Below, piece by piece: positions 13,819 to 24,400 of a stretch of DNA of 27,089 nt. This DNA is from a virus: positions 1 to 27,089 of the IMG/VR virus record IMGVR_UViG_3300021335_000072; one strand, written 5' to 3'. The notes under the pieces were generated by a model, which saw only the letters and a list, made by a program, of their open reading frames with translations, did no database searches and had not been told where the DNA came from. Every line of letters begins with the position of its first letter. Within the stretch, counting starts at the first letter, position 1. The position numbers and the translations under genes are program-made.

Positions 13819-15264
13819 TTAATCACGCCAGCCGCAAGCAGCAGAACTCATACCAGCATGACCTTTTGGTTCCATACTAGAACCGCCTTGGAACCCACTT
13901 TCATTAGCATAGTTCCAACGCCAACTGATATTGTTTTGCAAGCCATTGTACATGCCTATCATGTACTGGTGATGCTGACCCATTGTGAAGTTTTCTTCGC
14001 CTGAATTGCCACTAGGCTTAGTGCGTGTACCGCTTGTAGAGTCGGTGTACATGTTTGTCCTACGCAAGTTGTATCCACCGTTGTATCCACCTTCGTTGCC
14101 TGCCCACTGGTATTCCCATTTAGCATTAACTGTTTTTTGCTGGTGACTATTTGAAGGACTTGTACCGCCTCTTGCTGCAGAACTTTTTGTAGCAAAGGTA
14201 AATGTTCTTGCACTTGCACCTTGGTATCCTGCCCAGAATTGAGCTCTATATTCTCCGCTCATTGCCCAGCTATCGCCGGTTCCGGGATTTTCTATTTCAC
14301 TTGCAGCAGTTTCTGTTAGCAAATTCCATTCTTGGATTCTTCCGCCGTTCAATGTATAACCGTAATCAGTTCCGTCCCACATAGAACCTTGTCGTACGTC
14401 ACTGTAGATAAGATCCCATTTGTTTTGATGTGAAATATTATTTTCAGTACGCATACTAAAGCCAGTTACGTAGTTACTAGACACAACGTGGCCTCCGCCT
14501 GCACCCATAATAAACATATTATCTTTGTTGTTTATACTAGACTGATAGTTAAATCCTCTAACCTTACTATCACCGAGGTTAGTTGTTGAATCTGTCGACA
14601 TATTTGTTCTATTAACATTAGTCCAAACAGCAGCACTTTTGTATCCGCCGGCAGTATAGTTTGTCGTAATAATCTGTCTAGCTGCAAATGGAACTGTCAT
14701 AGACTTCCAATTACCTCTTTCTGTGTCGTGAGGTGCAGCAAAAAATTCTAAACCATCTCTACCTGCATTATAGCGTATTTCTCCATCACTTCCCATAGAA
14801 AAGAAATACATTGCAGAATAGTTATCAAGATTGTGTGTTCCTGCTGATAGCGTTCTTTGCCAAATATCCCAATCACCTGTGCTATAACTATCGATTAGAT
14901 TCTCTCCGTAAGAATCCACAATTTGTGTCCATCCGGATGTGCTTACCGCGGACCAACCAGGTTGACGCAGATAATATACAGTAGCTTCTTGATCTAGCAC
15001 TACAGTAATATTAGACGAGTCGTTAATGTTTAATGTGCATGGAAGTCCTAGTAAAAATTCTGGTAAGTTTTCGTATCTCCCCCAGTTAGTAGCTGCCGGA
15101 TCGATATATAATTGCAACCCGTTACGTGCAACACCTAATCCTCTAGCACTGTTAGAAAGAGTAACTCCGCCTAATGCATATATATTATTTGCTCCATTGT
15201 CAGTAAGAACAGGAAGATGCAAATAACCTGTATCATTAATAACTGTATTTTTTAACGTAGCCAT
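13819..15264 (-). CDS. Tail-fibre-like protein (481 aa), longer member of a tandem pair
   Basis: 481 residues. The last ~300 residues align along their length with the protein encoded just upstream (15268-16332). Shared blocks are FxARxIITTxYxAGGYK, WxNVNRTxxxxDxTxNLGD, GAGGGHxxSSNY, HQQKxVxxK, GGYNLRRTNM, MGQxHQYMxGxYNGLQNNI, ESGFQGGS and MEPKGHAG, ending in WRD. Within each copy the NVNRT...DTT and RRTNM...DTTSGT blocks suggest internal repeats. The N-terminal half differs: residues ~45-180 hold LamG-start-like GLQLYIDP and a beta-rich region (VVLDQEATVYYLRQPGW). It is separated from the upstream copy by 3 nt, with GGAGAG as ribosome site. This looks like a receptor-binding or decoration fibre; the C-terminal tip differs from the other copy (MSSAACGWRD against SSSGHCWWRD). 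Confidence 0.78.
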   Translation of the reverse strand: MATLKNTVINDTGYLHLPVLTDNGANNIYALGGVTLSNSARGLGVARNGLQLYIDPAATNWGRYENLPEFLLGLPCTLNINDSSNITVVLDQEATVYYLRQPGWSAVSTSGWTQIVDSYGENLIDSYSTGDWDIWQRTLSAGTHNLDNYSAMYFFSMGSDGEIRYNAGRDGLEFFAAPHDTERGNWKSMTVPFAARQIITTNYTAGGYKSAAVWTNVNRTNMSTDSTTNLGDSKVRGFNYQSSINNKDNMFIMGAGGGHVVSSNYVTGFSMRTENNISHQNKWDLIYSDVRQGSMWDGTDYGYTLNGGRIQEWNLLTETAASEIENPGTGDSWAMSGEYRAQFWAGYQGASARTFTFATKSSAARGGTSPSNSHQQKTVNAKWEYQWAGNEGGYNGGYNLRRTNMYTDSTSGTRTKPSGNSGEENFTMGQHHQYMIGMYNGLQNNISWRWNYANESGFQGGSSMEPKGHAGMSSAACGWRD

Positions 15265-15267
15265 TCT

Positions 15268-16332
15268 TTAATCTCTCCACCAGCAATGTCCTGAACTGGA
15301 CCCTGCATGACCTTTTGGCTCCATTGTAGAGCCGCCCTGGAATCCACTTTCTGTACCGTAGTTAAATCTCCAACTAATATTGTTTTGTAGTCCATTATAT
15401 TGTCCTAACATATATTGGTGATCTTGACCCATCGTATAATTTTCTTCTCCGCAATTTCCTACTGGCTTACTTACTGTTCCTGAAGTTGTATCACTGGTCA
15501 TATTAGTTCTACGTAAGTTATATCCGCCGCTATACGAACCTTCATTGCCGCACCATAAGCTGTTTCCAGTTAATTGTTTACTTTGTACAGACTTTTGTTG
15601 GTGATTATTACTTACGCCTGTGGTATATCCTCTTCCAAAGTTTTGTCTAGTTGCAAAGTTAAATCTTTGTTCGCTAGTGTTACCTGTCCACAATATGCCA
15701 AATGTTTCATGACTTCCTGCCCATGTATTACCAGTCGTCCAGGCAGTTCCTACAGTACCATTCATTACCTCAGCAGTCAAATTAAATTCTTCCCAGTTGC
15801 CGCCGGCGCCGCCGCCACTTACCCAAGCATAGTAATGTTCTTGGAAAATAGCACCAAATCTAAATCTGTTACCATCATCAAAATCCCATTTGTTTAGATG
15901 TGTATATCCTATTTCTGAACGCATGTTAAAACCGGAACTATAGTTAGAACTAATTGCATGTCCGCCACCTGCACCAAAAATCCATCCAATGTCTTTTGAA
16001 CAAGCACCTGGATTGTAGTTAAATGCACGAATACGTCCGTCACCTAAGTTGATTGTTGTATCGCTGTTAGCAAATGTTCTATTAACATTAGACCAAGCAA
16101 CACTATTCTTGTATCCGCCTGCCATGTAGTGGGTAGTAATAATAGTCCGTGCTTTAAAAGGAATTGCAAGAGACTGCCAAGTTCCGTTTGATTTATAAAA
16201 TTCTAAATTACCTTCGTCTGTGTTAAATCTAACAGACCCGAGTTGGGGATTTGTACGTTGGGAACTATTTCCCGTAGGAAGCCTTAAGTATCCTGTATCA
16301 TTGATTGTTAACTGTTTCCTGAACTCTGCCAT
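15268..16332 (-). CDS. Tail-fibre-like protein (354 aa), shorter member of a tandem pair
   Basis: 354 residues. The N-terminal ~55 residues (NDTGYLRLPTGN...GSVRFNTDEGNLEFY...GTWQSL) form an adaptor shared with the LamG protein upstream (LPNGNNGAR...LRFNTDLQYVEHYYKGQW) and partly with the downstream copy. Residues ~60-354 are the conserved fibre domain of the tandem pair, rich in Gly, Asn, Trp and Tyr with little charge, as in beta-structured phage adhesins. The C-terminus ends SSSGHCWWRD. The gene has its own GATAAATA octamer and an AGGAAG ribosome site, so it can be transcribed apart from the upstream fibre genes. No enzymatic motif is seen. Receptor binding is inferred from location and paralogy. 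Confidence 0.78.
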   Translation of the reverse strand: MAEFRKQLTINDTGYLRLPTGNSSQRTNPQLGSVRFNTDEGNLEFYKSNGTWQSLAIPFKARTIITTHYMAGGYKNSVAWSNVNRTFANSDTTINLGDGRIRAFNYNPGACSKDIGWIFGAGGGHAISSNYSSGFNMRSEIGYTHLNKWDFDDGNRFRFGAIFQEHYYAWVSGGGAGGNWEEFNLTAEVMNGTVGTAWTTGNTWAGSHETFGILWTGNTSEQRFNFATRQNFGRGYTTGVSNNHQQKSVQSKQLTGNSLWCGNEGSYSGGYNLRRTNMTSDTTSGTVSKPVGNCGEENYTMGQDHQYMLGQYNGLQNNISWRFNYGTESGFQGGSTMEPKGHAGSSSGHCWWRD

Positions 16333-16354
16333 TTTTAATTACTTCCTGTTAATG

Positions 16355-16362
16355 TATTTATC
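16355..16362 (-). promoter_or_regulatory. Candidate late promoter octamer (GATAAATA) inside the fibre gene cluster
   Basis: On the minus strand GATAAATA lies 23 nt before the ATG at 16332. A start ~6 nt downstream (~16349) would leave the AGGAAG ribosome site in the leader. The octamer overlaps the TGA stop of the LamG gene (TGATAAATA), the same stop-in-promoter layout as at 3676. Confidence 0.5.
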
Positions 16363-17245
16363 AGACACCAAAACGTCCTCTTGTATCCGAAAACAATGTA
16401 GATAATTCTGTATCACTTAGTGCTCTGTCATGTAGTGAAAAATAACCTATACGCTGACCAGGGCCTCTATATTGCCAACTTCCTTGATCGTCTACTTGTC
16501 CAATAAACAATGGATCAGTATTTCCATTTCTAGCATCAATTCCTACTGAGTTTGCGTTTGCGCTTCCGTTACGATATGCTCTCATTGTACCATTGCGAGA
16601 TGTTACAGTGATCATTTGCCATGTATTTTGAAAAGTTATAGGATCGGTTGTATCAACAGTTTGCTGACTTTGGCCATCACCGTTCCAAGTTATATGAAAT
16701 CTGCTACTTGAGCCACTATAGTACCAACACGCCGGACGTCTACGTCCTTGTGCGTTTCCCTTACAGAAAAATTGTGTCCAAGTACCATTATCGTCAAATG
16801 TTGGATATACCCAAACATTATAGGTCCAGTTTCTATGACTATAATTCAAACTAGGAGAAGCTAACACAGAAATATTGTTATTATTATTTAAAACTTGGTT
16901 AAAATAAGATTGCTGGCCATTACTTACCCAAGTTGTACCATATAATGTTCCGTGGTTGTTTTGTCCTGAAAGATCGTAAACTGTTACGCCACTTCCTGGA
17001 TAACTCGCAGGATCACTCGGATCGAATAATAAAACTAATCCTTCGTCAATATACCCGCCGCCATAATTTGCTCTTGTATCGCGCCACTGTCCTTTGTAGT
17101 AATGTTCAACATATTGTAGATCGGTGTTAAAGCGTAAATTAGCTGTAGTGTCTTGTCTAGCTCCATTATTTCCGTTTGGCAAAACAATGCCTTTACCTAT
17201 ATCCGATCCAGATAAATTCACATTTGTATTTTTAATATTTGCCAC
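16361..17245 (-). CDS. LamG/concanavalin-like lectin-domain fibre protein, GTG start
   Basis: 294 residues. Residues 1-60 are the adaptor shared with neighbouring fibre genes (GIVLPNGNNGAR, LRFNTD, HYYKGQW). Residues ~66-290 are a LamG-type jelly roll: EGLVLLFDPSDPASYPGSG opens the domain, YDLSGQNNHGTLYG and NWTYNVWVYP are core strands, WQMITVTSRNGTMRAYRNG is the typical middle, and GYFSLHDRALSDTELSTLF the typical end. Such domains often bind carbohydrate, so a role in adhesion to host surface glycans is likely. The start is GTG at 17245, supported by AGGAG 7 nt upstream and by the MANIKN N-terminus, which matches MATLKN of a neighbour. It ends inside the octamer of the next gene. Confidence 0.82.
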   Translation of the reverse strand: MANIKNTNVNLSGSDIGKGIVLPNGNNGARQDTTANLRFNTDLQYVEHYYKGQWRDTRANYGGGYIDEGLVLLFDPSDPASYPGSGVTVYDLSGQNNHGTLYGTTWVSNGQQSYFNQVLNNNNNISVLASPSLNYSHRNWTYNVWVYPTFDDNGTWTQFFCKGNAQGRRRPACWYYSGSSSRFHITWNGDGQSQQTVDTTDPITFQNTWQMITVTSRNGTMRAYRNGSANANSVGIDARNGNTDPLFIGQVDDQGSWQYRGPGQRIGYFSLHDRALSDTELSTLFSDTRGRFGV

Positions 17246-17258
17246 TAGAAACTCCTAA

Positions 17259-18140
17259 TTACTTTTTAATCTGTGTAGCTAATTCTTTTACTGCTTCTAT
17301 TAAATATGCTGTTAACTTAGTATATTGGATTCCTTCCGGTTTTCCATCTTTATATGAAACTACATTTGGGATCACATCTGCCACTTCTTCAGCAATCAAT
17401 CCTGCTTCATTTTGGCTAGATCCATCTTTTCTATCATAAATTTTACCAGCTAATTGCAAAATGCTTTCAAGGGCATTTTCAATTGGGTTAATATTTTCTT
17501 TATAAGCAATACTAGATGTCTCTGTTATAGTTGAAGCACTTAAAGTATTAAATGTACCGTTTGCTGCACTAGATCCGCCAATAGTTGTTCCGTCAATCGC
17601 TCCACCGTTAATATCTACAGAGCTACCTAAACTTGCTGTACCACTTACTGTGCAATTTGTCACACCTATTGCTGAACAACTTAGTGTACCCGTTGAAGGA
17701 ACAAAAGATAATTTAGAACTTGAAGTGTTAACAGAACTTACGCTACCGCTTGTGCTTGTTGATATTAAAGGATAGTGAGTAGTTCCGCTACCTGTTTGGT
17801 CACTTATTCCTATTCCAATTGAAGACCATGTCAAATTTCCGCTGCCGTCTGTTTGCAGGTATTGACTTGCACCGCCGTCGTCTGCAGGGAATGTCAAGGT
17901 ATAATTAGCAGCTAATGTTCCAGGAGATTTTAAAGATACTGAGAAGGAACTAGCGTTATCTGCCAACTTCAAGGAAGCACCTGCATTTACTTGCAAATTT
18001 GTTGCTACTCTTACTTCACCGGTGCCATTTGGATCTAATGTTAAATTAGCATCGGGCGTAAGCGTAGTAACCACGTTTTCTGTAGTAGATAGTACACCTA
18101 AAATTGGTCCACCTAATACACCTGTTGAAATTCTACGCAT
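17259..18140 (-). CDS. Fibre protein with C-terminal S74 intramolecular chaperone domain
   Basis: 293 residues. Residues ~20-205 are a low-complexity beta-rich fibre part (LTLDPNGTGEV, SLKSPGTLAANYTLTFPADDG, YLQTDGSGNLTWSS, the latter a common phage fibre motif). Residues ~205-293 are a peptidase S74 / endosialidase chaperone domain: SSIAYKENINPIENALESI, then AGLIAEEVADVIPNVV, then GIQYTKLTAYLIEAVKEL. These domains trimerise the fibre, help it fold and cut themselves off. Ser209 and Lys214 have the five-residue spacing of the Ser-Lys dyad that cleaves endosialidases. A good AAGGAG ribosome site precedes the ATG. It follows the 106-residue protein by 10 nt. Confidence 0.88.
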   Translation of the reverse strand: MRRISTGVLGGPILGVLSTTENVVTTLTPDANLTLDPNGTGEVRVATNLQVNAGASLKLADNASSFSVSLKSPGTLAANYTLTFPADDGGASQYLQTDGSGNLTWSSIGIGISDQTGSGTTHYPLISTSTSGSVSSVNTSSSKLSFVPSTGTLSCSAIGVTNCTVSGTASLGSSVDINGGAIDGTTIGGSSAANGTFNTLSASTITETSSIAYKENINPIENALESILQLAGKIYDRKDGSSQNEAGLIAEEVADVIPNVVSYKDGKPEGIQYTKLTAYLIEAVKELATQIKK

Positions 18141-18150
18141 TATTTTCTCC

Positions 18151-18471
18151 TTATGCTAGTGATGTTTCTATACCAAATACGACCGCCGACATATCAGTGC
18201 TGTTGCAATAGCAAACAATTTTACTGCCTGCGCCTAAAACAATGCCGCCTCTTTCTAGCACACCGTTTGCTAGTATTTCTGTATCAAATTCTATATATTC
18301 AGCATTTGTTGGTGTGTCTGCTGCTGCGACTGCAATACGTACATCACGTGTTGTTGCTGCTCTATTACACAAGTTAACTGACACTACTGAAAAAGTATCA
18401 GCAGGACAAGTATATAGTGTAGTGTTTGTTGCGGCACTCAAGTCCGCTGTTCCTAATACTCCTGTTGCCAT
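18151..18471 (-). CDS. Small virion-type beta protein (106 aa)
   Basis: 106 residues starting MATGVLGTADLSAATNTTLY, with a TCPADTFSVVSVNLCNRAATTRDVRIAVA core and VLERGGIVLGAGSKIVCYCNS. The alternation of short hydrophobic strands suggests a single small beta-sandwich. Four cysteines are present but no metal pattern. From memory, similar small proteins accompany the giant fibre gene in T4-like cyanophages and are called structural; unverified. GGAGA 8 nt upstream serves as ribosome site. The gene lies 13 nt after the giant gene and 10 nt before the S74 fibre gene. Confidence 0.75.
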   Translation of the reverse strand: MATGVLGTADLSAATNTTLYTCPADTFSVVSVNLCNRAATTRDVRIAVAAADTPTNAEYIEFDTEILANGVLERGGIVLGAGSKIVCYCNSTDMSAVVFGIETSLA

Positions 18472-18484
18472 TTTTTAATCTCCA

Positions 18485-21400
18485 TTATCTCAACATGTAG
18501 TTAATTGCTAGTGGGTAACCTGTGATACCACCAGTAAAGTTCATAGTTCCAGTGATATTTATCGCTGAACCTGATGCTGTAGTTATAATATTCGAACCAA
18601 TGAATATATCTCCAGCTGTGACTGTGTTTACGTTCAAGGACGCACCACCACCACCAATTTGTGCTTCAATGTATGCTTTCACAGCTCTTTGTGTTGGAAC
18701 AACATTGTCGCTGTTTGCAGTCATGAACGGGTCAGTACTAAATTCGTTAACTGCTGCACTATTACCGCCTAGTGTTACTTCGCCTAGCGATAGTTCTTGT
18801 AGACCTGCAATGTTAAATGCTTCAGCATCAAGTGTAGCAACACCAGTTGCCTGTTCAACGCTAAACAAGTTACCAACTCTAAAGTTACCATCTTGGTCTG
18901 TAGCAGTAAAGAACACTCGTCCACCGTTAAACTCTTTTGTTTCGTCTGCTGGGTCAGGATCAACAAGAGGCGTATTTGGGTAATTTGTTTTAGTAAAATT
19001 ACCTGTACCAATATCAAGGAAGTCGTGTCCAGTTAAACGTACCTGTGAATAACGTATTCTACAAGTTACTGACGCTTCGTCAGTAATTTCATCTGCAACT
19101 GTTACCTCTGGAGACACGTTTAAAAATGCTGTATATGAGCCATCTTCGTCGCCTACAAAACTAACAACATTTACAAGTTTATATGTTGTAGACAATCCGC
19201 TAAACACTACGTTAGATCCTGGAACTGGTCTTGCTGTTAGTCTCTTAACAGCAATAAATGATCCAAATTGTATAAAGTCTGCGCCACCATTAGAGTTGTT
19301 ATCGTTAATGTCTGCTGTTGCTTCAAGATATCCACTACCTCTATTGTTGTAGGTTGGATTAGCAAGAACTCCGCTACCTACACGCACTCTAACATTAATA
19401 TCATAAATGTTAGCAGGATCTGTGACAGTTACAGCAGGTAAATTTAAAGGATCATAACACGAACCTGGCTCCTGTAGTCTTATTTCGAAAATTTTCTCAC
19501 TTGCTACACCTACACGAGCTATTGCTTTGGCTCCGAGTCTAGCGTATGCACCTCCGGTTCCTGCTGCATTGGGTAGTAGAACGAACTTTCCTGTTCTATT
19601 AGGATTACCAAACGCACAAGCATTATACCCACCTGTTATAGTAGTGACTGTATATGCTTGCCAGTAAATACCATCCTGCGACCATTGCACTTCATTTGTA
19701 TCGTCTGAAGTAATTACAAAAACGCCCTGTCCATATGCAATTTTACGTTCAGTAGCAGTTAATGGCAATGCTAAAGATCCGTTTGTCCAATTTTTACCAT
19801 CTAATGAATACATAGTTCCATTAGTACTTCCTAATATTACCCAATGGTTATTACCAAAAGCAATATCTGTAGCAGAAGCTGCTGCGCTAGGTAATGAGAT
19901 ACTATTCCAAAGTATTCCGTCTTCTGACCAAACTGCATTAGTAGAACCACTTTGAACAGCTACAAATATACCTTGTCCGAATGCAATAGCATCATAACCA
20001 ATACCAGGTAAAGCATTTGTATTAAGTGTCCAAGTAGCACCAGCATCTTGTGAGTATGCAACATCTTGGTCTGCTGAACTAATAACAACATATCTGTTAT
20101 CATTAAGTGCTACATTACCAAATGCAACTCTTGTTTCTGCACCAGTGTTCAATCCTCCTGGAAGTGTTGTGCTACTCCAAGTATCTGCATCCGCACTGTA
20201 TGCTACATTGTTGCTACCATCTGCAACAACAACTACACTACTTACAAAATAGTCTGATGAACCATCATCTAGCAGACCACTAGCAATACTTGACCAGGTT
20301 CCTGATCCTGCTGTTGGCAATGTTTCCGCTGTCCACGTTTCACCGTCTATACTTAATGCTGCTGTAGTAGTTGTGTTACTAATTGCAAGGAATTTACCTT
20401 TTTGTCCAACACCGCTTATATCTAATCCAGTAACAGCACCGTTTGTATCTACACTAGTAACAGTAATAACTAGATCGTTAGCTGGACTTGCACCGTCTAA
20501 ACTTGTACCGGCAATGGTTACTGTTTCTAGTCTAACGTATCCTGATCCGCCAGCATTAATACTTACATAGTATTTGCTTCCTGTTCTAGTAACATCAAAC
20601 GTAGCACTCAATCCGTTAGCACTTGATGTACCTGAAATACCTGTGTATTGTGCTGATGTTTCAACATAATCTACATCTACCCAAGTAGAACTTGATGGTA
20701 AAGTAATCGTGCCGTTTGACTTAGGAGGAGCAGCAATATCAAGAGCTGGTTCTATTTCATATGTTGTAGAACTATTAGGTGCAACGATAGCAGTACCCGG
20801 AACAAAATGATCCCAACCTGCTGCTCCGTCTGATTCTCTTACAACCGTAGCAATCTTTGTTCCGGAATCATATGTATCTATTAATGCATATTGGCCAATT
20901 CCTGCACCACCTGATAAAATAACTTTCATGCCGGGGTATGCTGTAGAACTTGCTCCGTCTGTTGCTGCAAGAGAAATGCTTGTTGTTGTACCGCCTTGTG
21001 CAGTGTTTTGTACAACAGTAAATCCGTCTCCTCCAATTTCTCCGCTAGAGTCGTCTAAATCTAATAGTTTTACTTCAAATATACTGTCATCTCTAAATTC
21101 GTTTGCAACAACTTCTTCATTATCACCTGCGCCAAAGAAATCAATCTGTGCCTTTGTATAGTCGTTTCCTGCATGACTAAATTCTGCTACTAAAATTTTA
21201 TCTTGGTCTGTTACAACATTTGATATCACAGCATTATATTGGCTAACGTTATCGACTGCGCCGGTTACTGGAGTTTCTTCAGCGTCGAATCCTTCAGCAA
21301 TACTACCAAAGTCTCCGTATGAGTTGTTACCATTCGTTGCACGTATTCTGCCGCCATTTTCTGCAAGGTATCCAACGTGTGAATAGTAGGTAAACACCGA

Positions 21401-24400
21401 CACAAGTTCTGCTCTACCATTATTCGTGATCCAAGCACCGATGCCGTCGCCCATCAATTGAGTAAAATCGTTTGATACCATTGAGTCGTTGCCGCCGTCG
21501 TGTAGTGCACCGTCGATTTTTTGTCCGATACATGCATAACCGAAACAAGAACAGTTTTGCATATAAGGCGATCTTGCGCTAATCCAAGCACGTTTATCTG
21601 CTGGACCCCAACCTGGGTCAAGACTTGCATATGCACCAGCTGTCGGTCTACTTGTACCGTAAGCATTTGCAGGTCCTAAATCGCCTCTTAGTCCGTCTAA
21701 TGTTTGCAAACGTAGTCCAGTATTGTTCCTCATGTAGTAGAAATCTTCTTCTTGAGATCCGTTTACTGCGTTTACATAATACCTTGCTGCAAGTTTAGAC
21801 TTATAACAGCCCGGTAAGTAAAGAGTTAAATCAGTAGTTCCGGCAAATCTATATTCACGTTTAAATTCTTGTGGATATTGTATATCCCATTTGATTGCAT
21901 CAAGGTATGCTTTTATGTCTCTACTACAAAGTGCGACATTATAATCATATGCCTTTTCCATAGTAAATAATTGTGCATATGTATCATCTAAAAATCTAAT
22001 AACACTTCTGCGGATATCTGTTTTGTTAGCATAGATAGCAACTTGTGCATCTTGTAGTGCTTGTGGTGCCCAACTAACGTCCGGATATTCTACAGTCGGT
22101 AAGCCGTCTAGGTTACCGTCATTGATAACATCTTCGGTAATTTGAATAAGATCTTGTGCTAGTGTTTGTTCAGTTGCACTTGCTGCTGTTCCACTTGTAT
22201 CTTGACTTACACCTACCTGTAGTGGGAACCCTGTGCCAACATCTGCAGTAGTTTCAACAATGACAAATCCTGCTGCACTTGCTAGATAGTCATATGCTCC
22301 AACTGTTGCAAGTTGCTGTCCAGCACCTAATTGGCTTGCTGCGCCAACAAAGTATGATTGTGCTGCTCTAACACTTGCACTATTTCCGCCATACATAATG
22401 TCGTAGCATAGCGCATCAACAATATATCCAACATCGCGTTCACACTTTGCACTATCGTAAACAAGTGCTGGGAAGTTATCGGCAATATACTGCGTAACTT
22501 CCGCTTGTAGGAATGCTCTATTTGCTATAAGCTGCGCTACAGCATTTTGTGTATTTGCTGTTGCACCTGTTGGGGCAGGAAAACTTAGTGTATCTGCTAC
22601 GCCGTCTCCTGGGACAGATACGCTGACTGTACCATTTTGTAGTACGTCAATTACTTCGTCAAAGCCTGCATCTGCTCTAGTTTGAGCAGTTGTACTTGTT
22701 CTTACTTGGTTGATATAACCAACCTTAGACTTAGCATGATTAATACCTGCAATAGTCTGTGTTAATTGATCAGCAGTAACAGTAGCACCGCTTGCTCTTT
22801 GATAAGAAATACCATTATATACACTATTATAGTTAGTACCTAATACAACGTCATACGCAACACCATCTAAAATATATCCTGTATCTCTTGAACATTTAAC
22901 TTTATCATAGTCAAATACAGGAAGAGCTTCCTGTACAGTAACTAACGTTCCGCCTACTGAGTCTGTTAAAGTAAATGTAGTGCTACTTAAAATATCTTTA
23001 ACGTAGTATGTTGTATCCTCAACTAATCCTGCATTTGTTACACTGTTAGTTGAGTCGTCTTTATTTACAAACTTCACAGGCATATATGGTTTTAACCAAC
23101 TTGTATCGCTTGTATTTAAAATACCACCAACATTTACAGTTTCAGTGATTGACGTTTTAAAGTGCTCTGTGACATGAGAGTGTACTTCTTGTACAATAAA
23201 ATCCTTGTTTAATTCTAAATGTCTAATTGCGCTATAGTTATGATTTTCGTCAGTTTGTCTATTGCTTCCATTTGCATCACCGCCAAAAATTACATCTGTT
23301 ACAAAATCCCAAGTATTATTAATGCTAACAATAGCACCTGGATTTGTATTTACTGAGTCGATAACTTTTGTACGAGCAAATTCTAAAGCAGCAATAGTTG
23401 CATCTTTTTGGGCTCCTAATACTTCTGCTGCTGGAGCTCTCAAATACGAGTATGCTGCAATTATACTTGCAAAGTTTGTCTGGAGCATCATATCATATCT
23501 TGCAGAGTCGATAATAATGTTAACATCTCTCATACATTTTGCTTGATTATAAACAAAATCAGTATTAAATGTAGTGTTAATATACTGAATTGTGTCTAAG
23601 ATAGTTTGTGCTTCTGCACTATCAATTGCTGACTTTTCAGTTTGAAGTGTAGCACTTACTGATAGTGCTGATAAGTCTGGTGATACAATAGCAGGTAAAC
23701 TATCCAAGTTCCCTGCATCTAGTGCGTTAGTAATAATTGCCATTTTAGCAATAAGAGCGTTACCTTCAGTAGATGTAGCTGCTGTTCCTGAAGTGTCTTG
23801 TGTTAAGCCGTTTCCTGAACTTTCAGTTACATTAACTTCTCGTACAATTTCGTCTAAGACTGCTGACAATCTACCATATGCTAAGGATGTTTGTTCAGTT
23901 TGCTCTGCTGGGTATGCTGTGCCATCGTCGCCAAAATAAGATTGTGCAACACGAGTAGTTGCTAGTGTACCGCCATATAAAATATCAAAGCACATTGCAT
24001 CAACAATATATCCTGTATCTCTTGAACATTTTGTAGAATTATATTCAAACTGATACCAAGGGCTTACTGGATTACTAGCATTAGCTGCAATTTGGTCGTC
24101 GATCCAAGCAACAATTTCTGCCTGGATATATGCTCTGTTTGCAACAAGTTGATTCTTTGCATCTTCTGCATTTGTGCTAGGCAAAGTAGCCGGTGCTGGG
24201 AAACTAAGAGCATCTACAACGCCGTCTCCTGGATCTGCAGTGCCTACGCTTCCATTTTCTAAAATGTCAGTTACTTCGTTATAGGCAGCAAGGTGTCTAG
24301 TAATAGCTGTAGAATCGCTTAATTCATCTTCAAGTGTATCTCTAGCGAAGTTGATAGCGCCTATTGTTGCTGCTAATTGATTCTGCTTTACAATATACGC

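Noticed and set aside
13789-13830. Intrinsic terminator after the 481-residue fibre gene
   Set aside because: A T run exists on the minus strand, but the only nearby stem (TGATT/AATCA) is 5 bp, AT-rich, with a 10-nt loop and 8 nt from the T run; too weak to call.
13819-16332. Diversity-generating retroelement target at the variable fibre tips
   Set aside because: No reverse transcriptase or template repeat is in the window, and the tip differences are not limited to adenine-type positions as far as can be seen by eye.
18522-18983. 153-codon plus-strand open frame opposite the end of the giant gene
   Set aside because: Shadow of the well-conserved C-terminal module; no ribosome site and no plausible protein composition.
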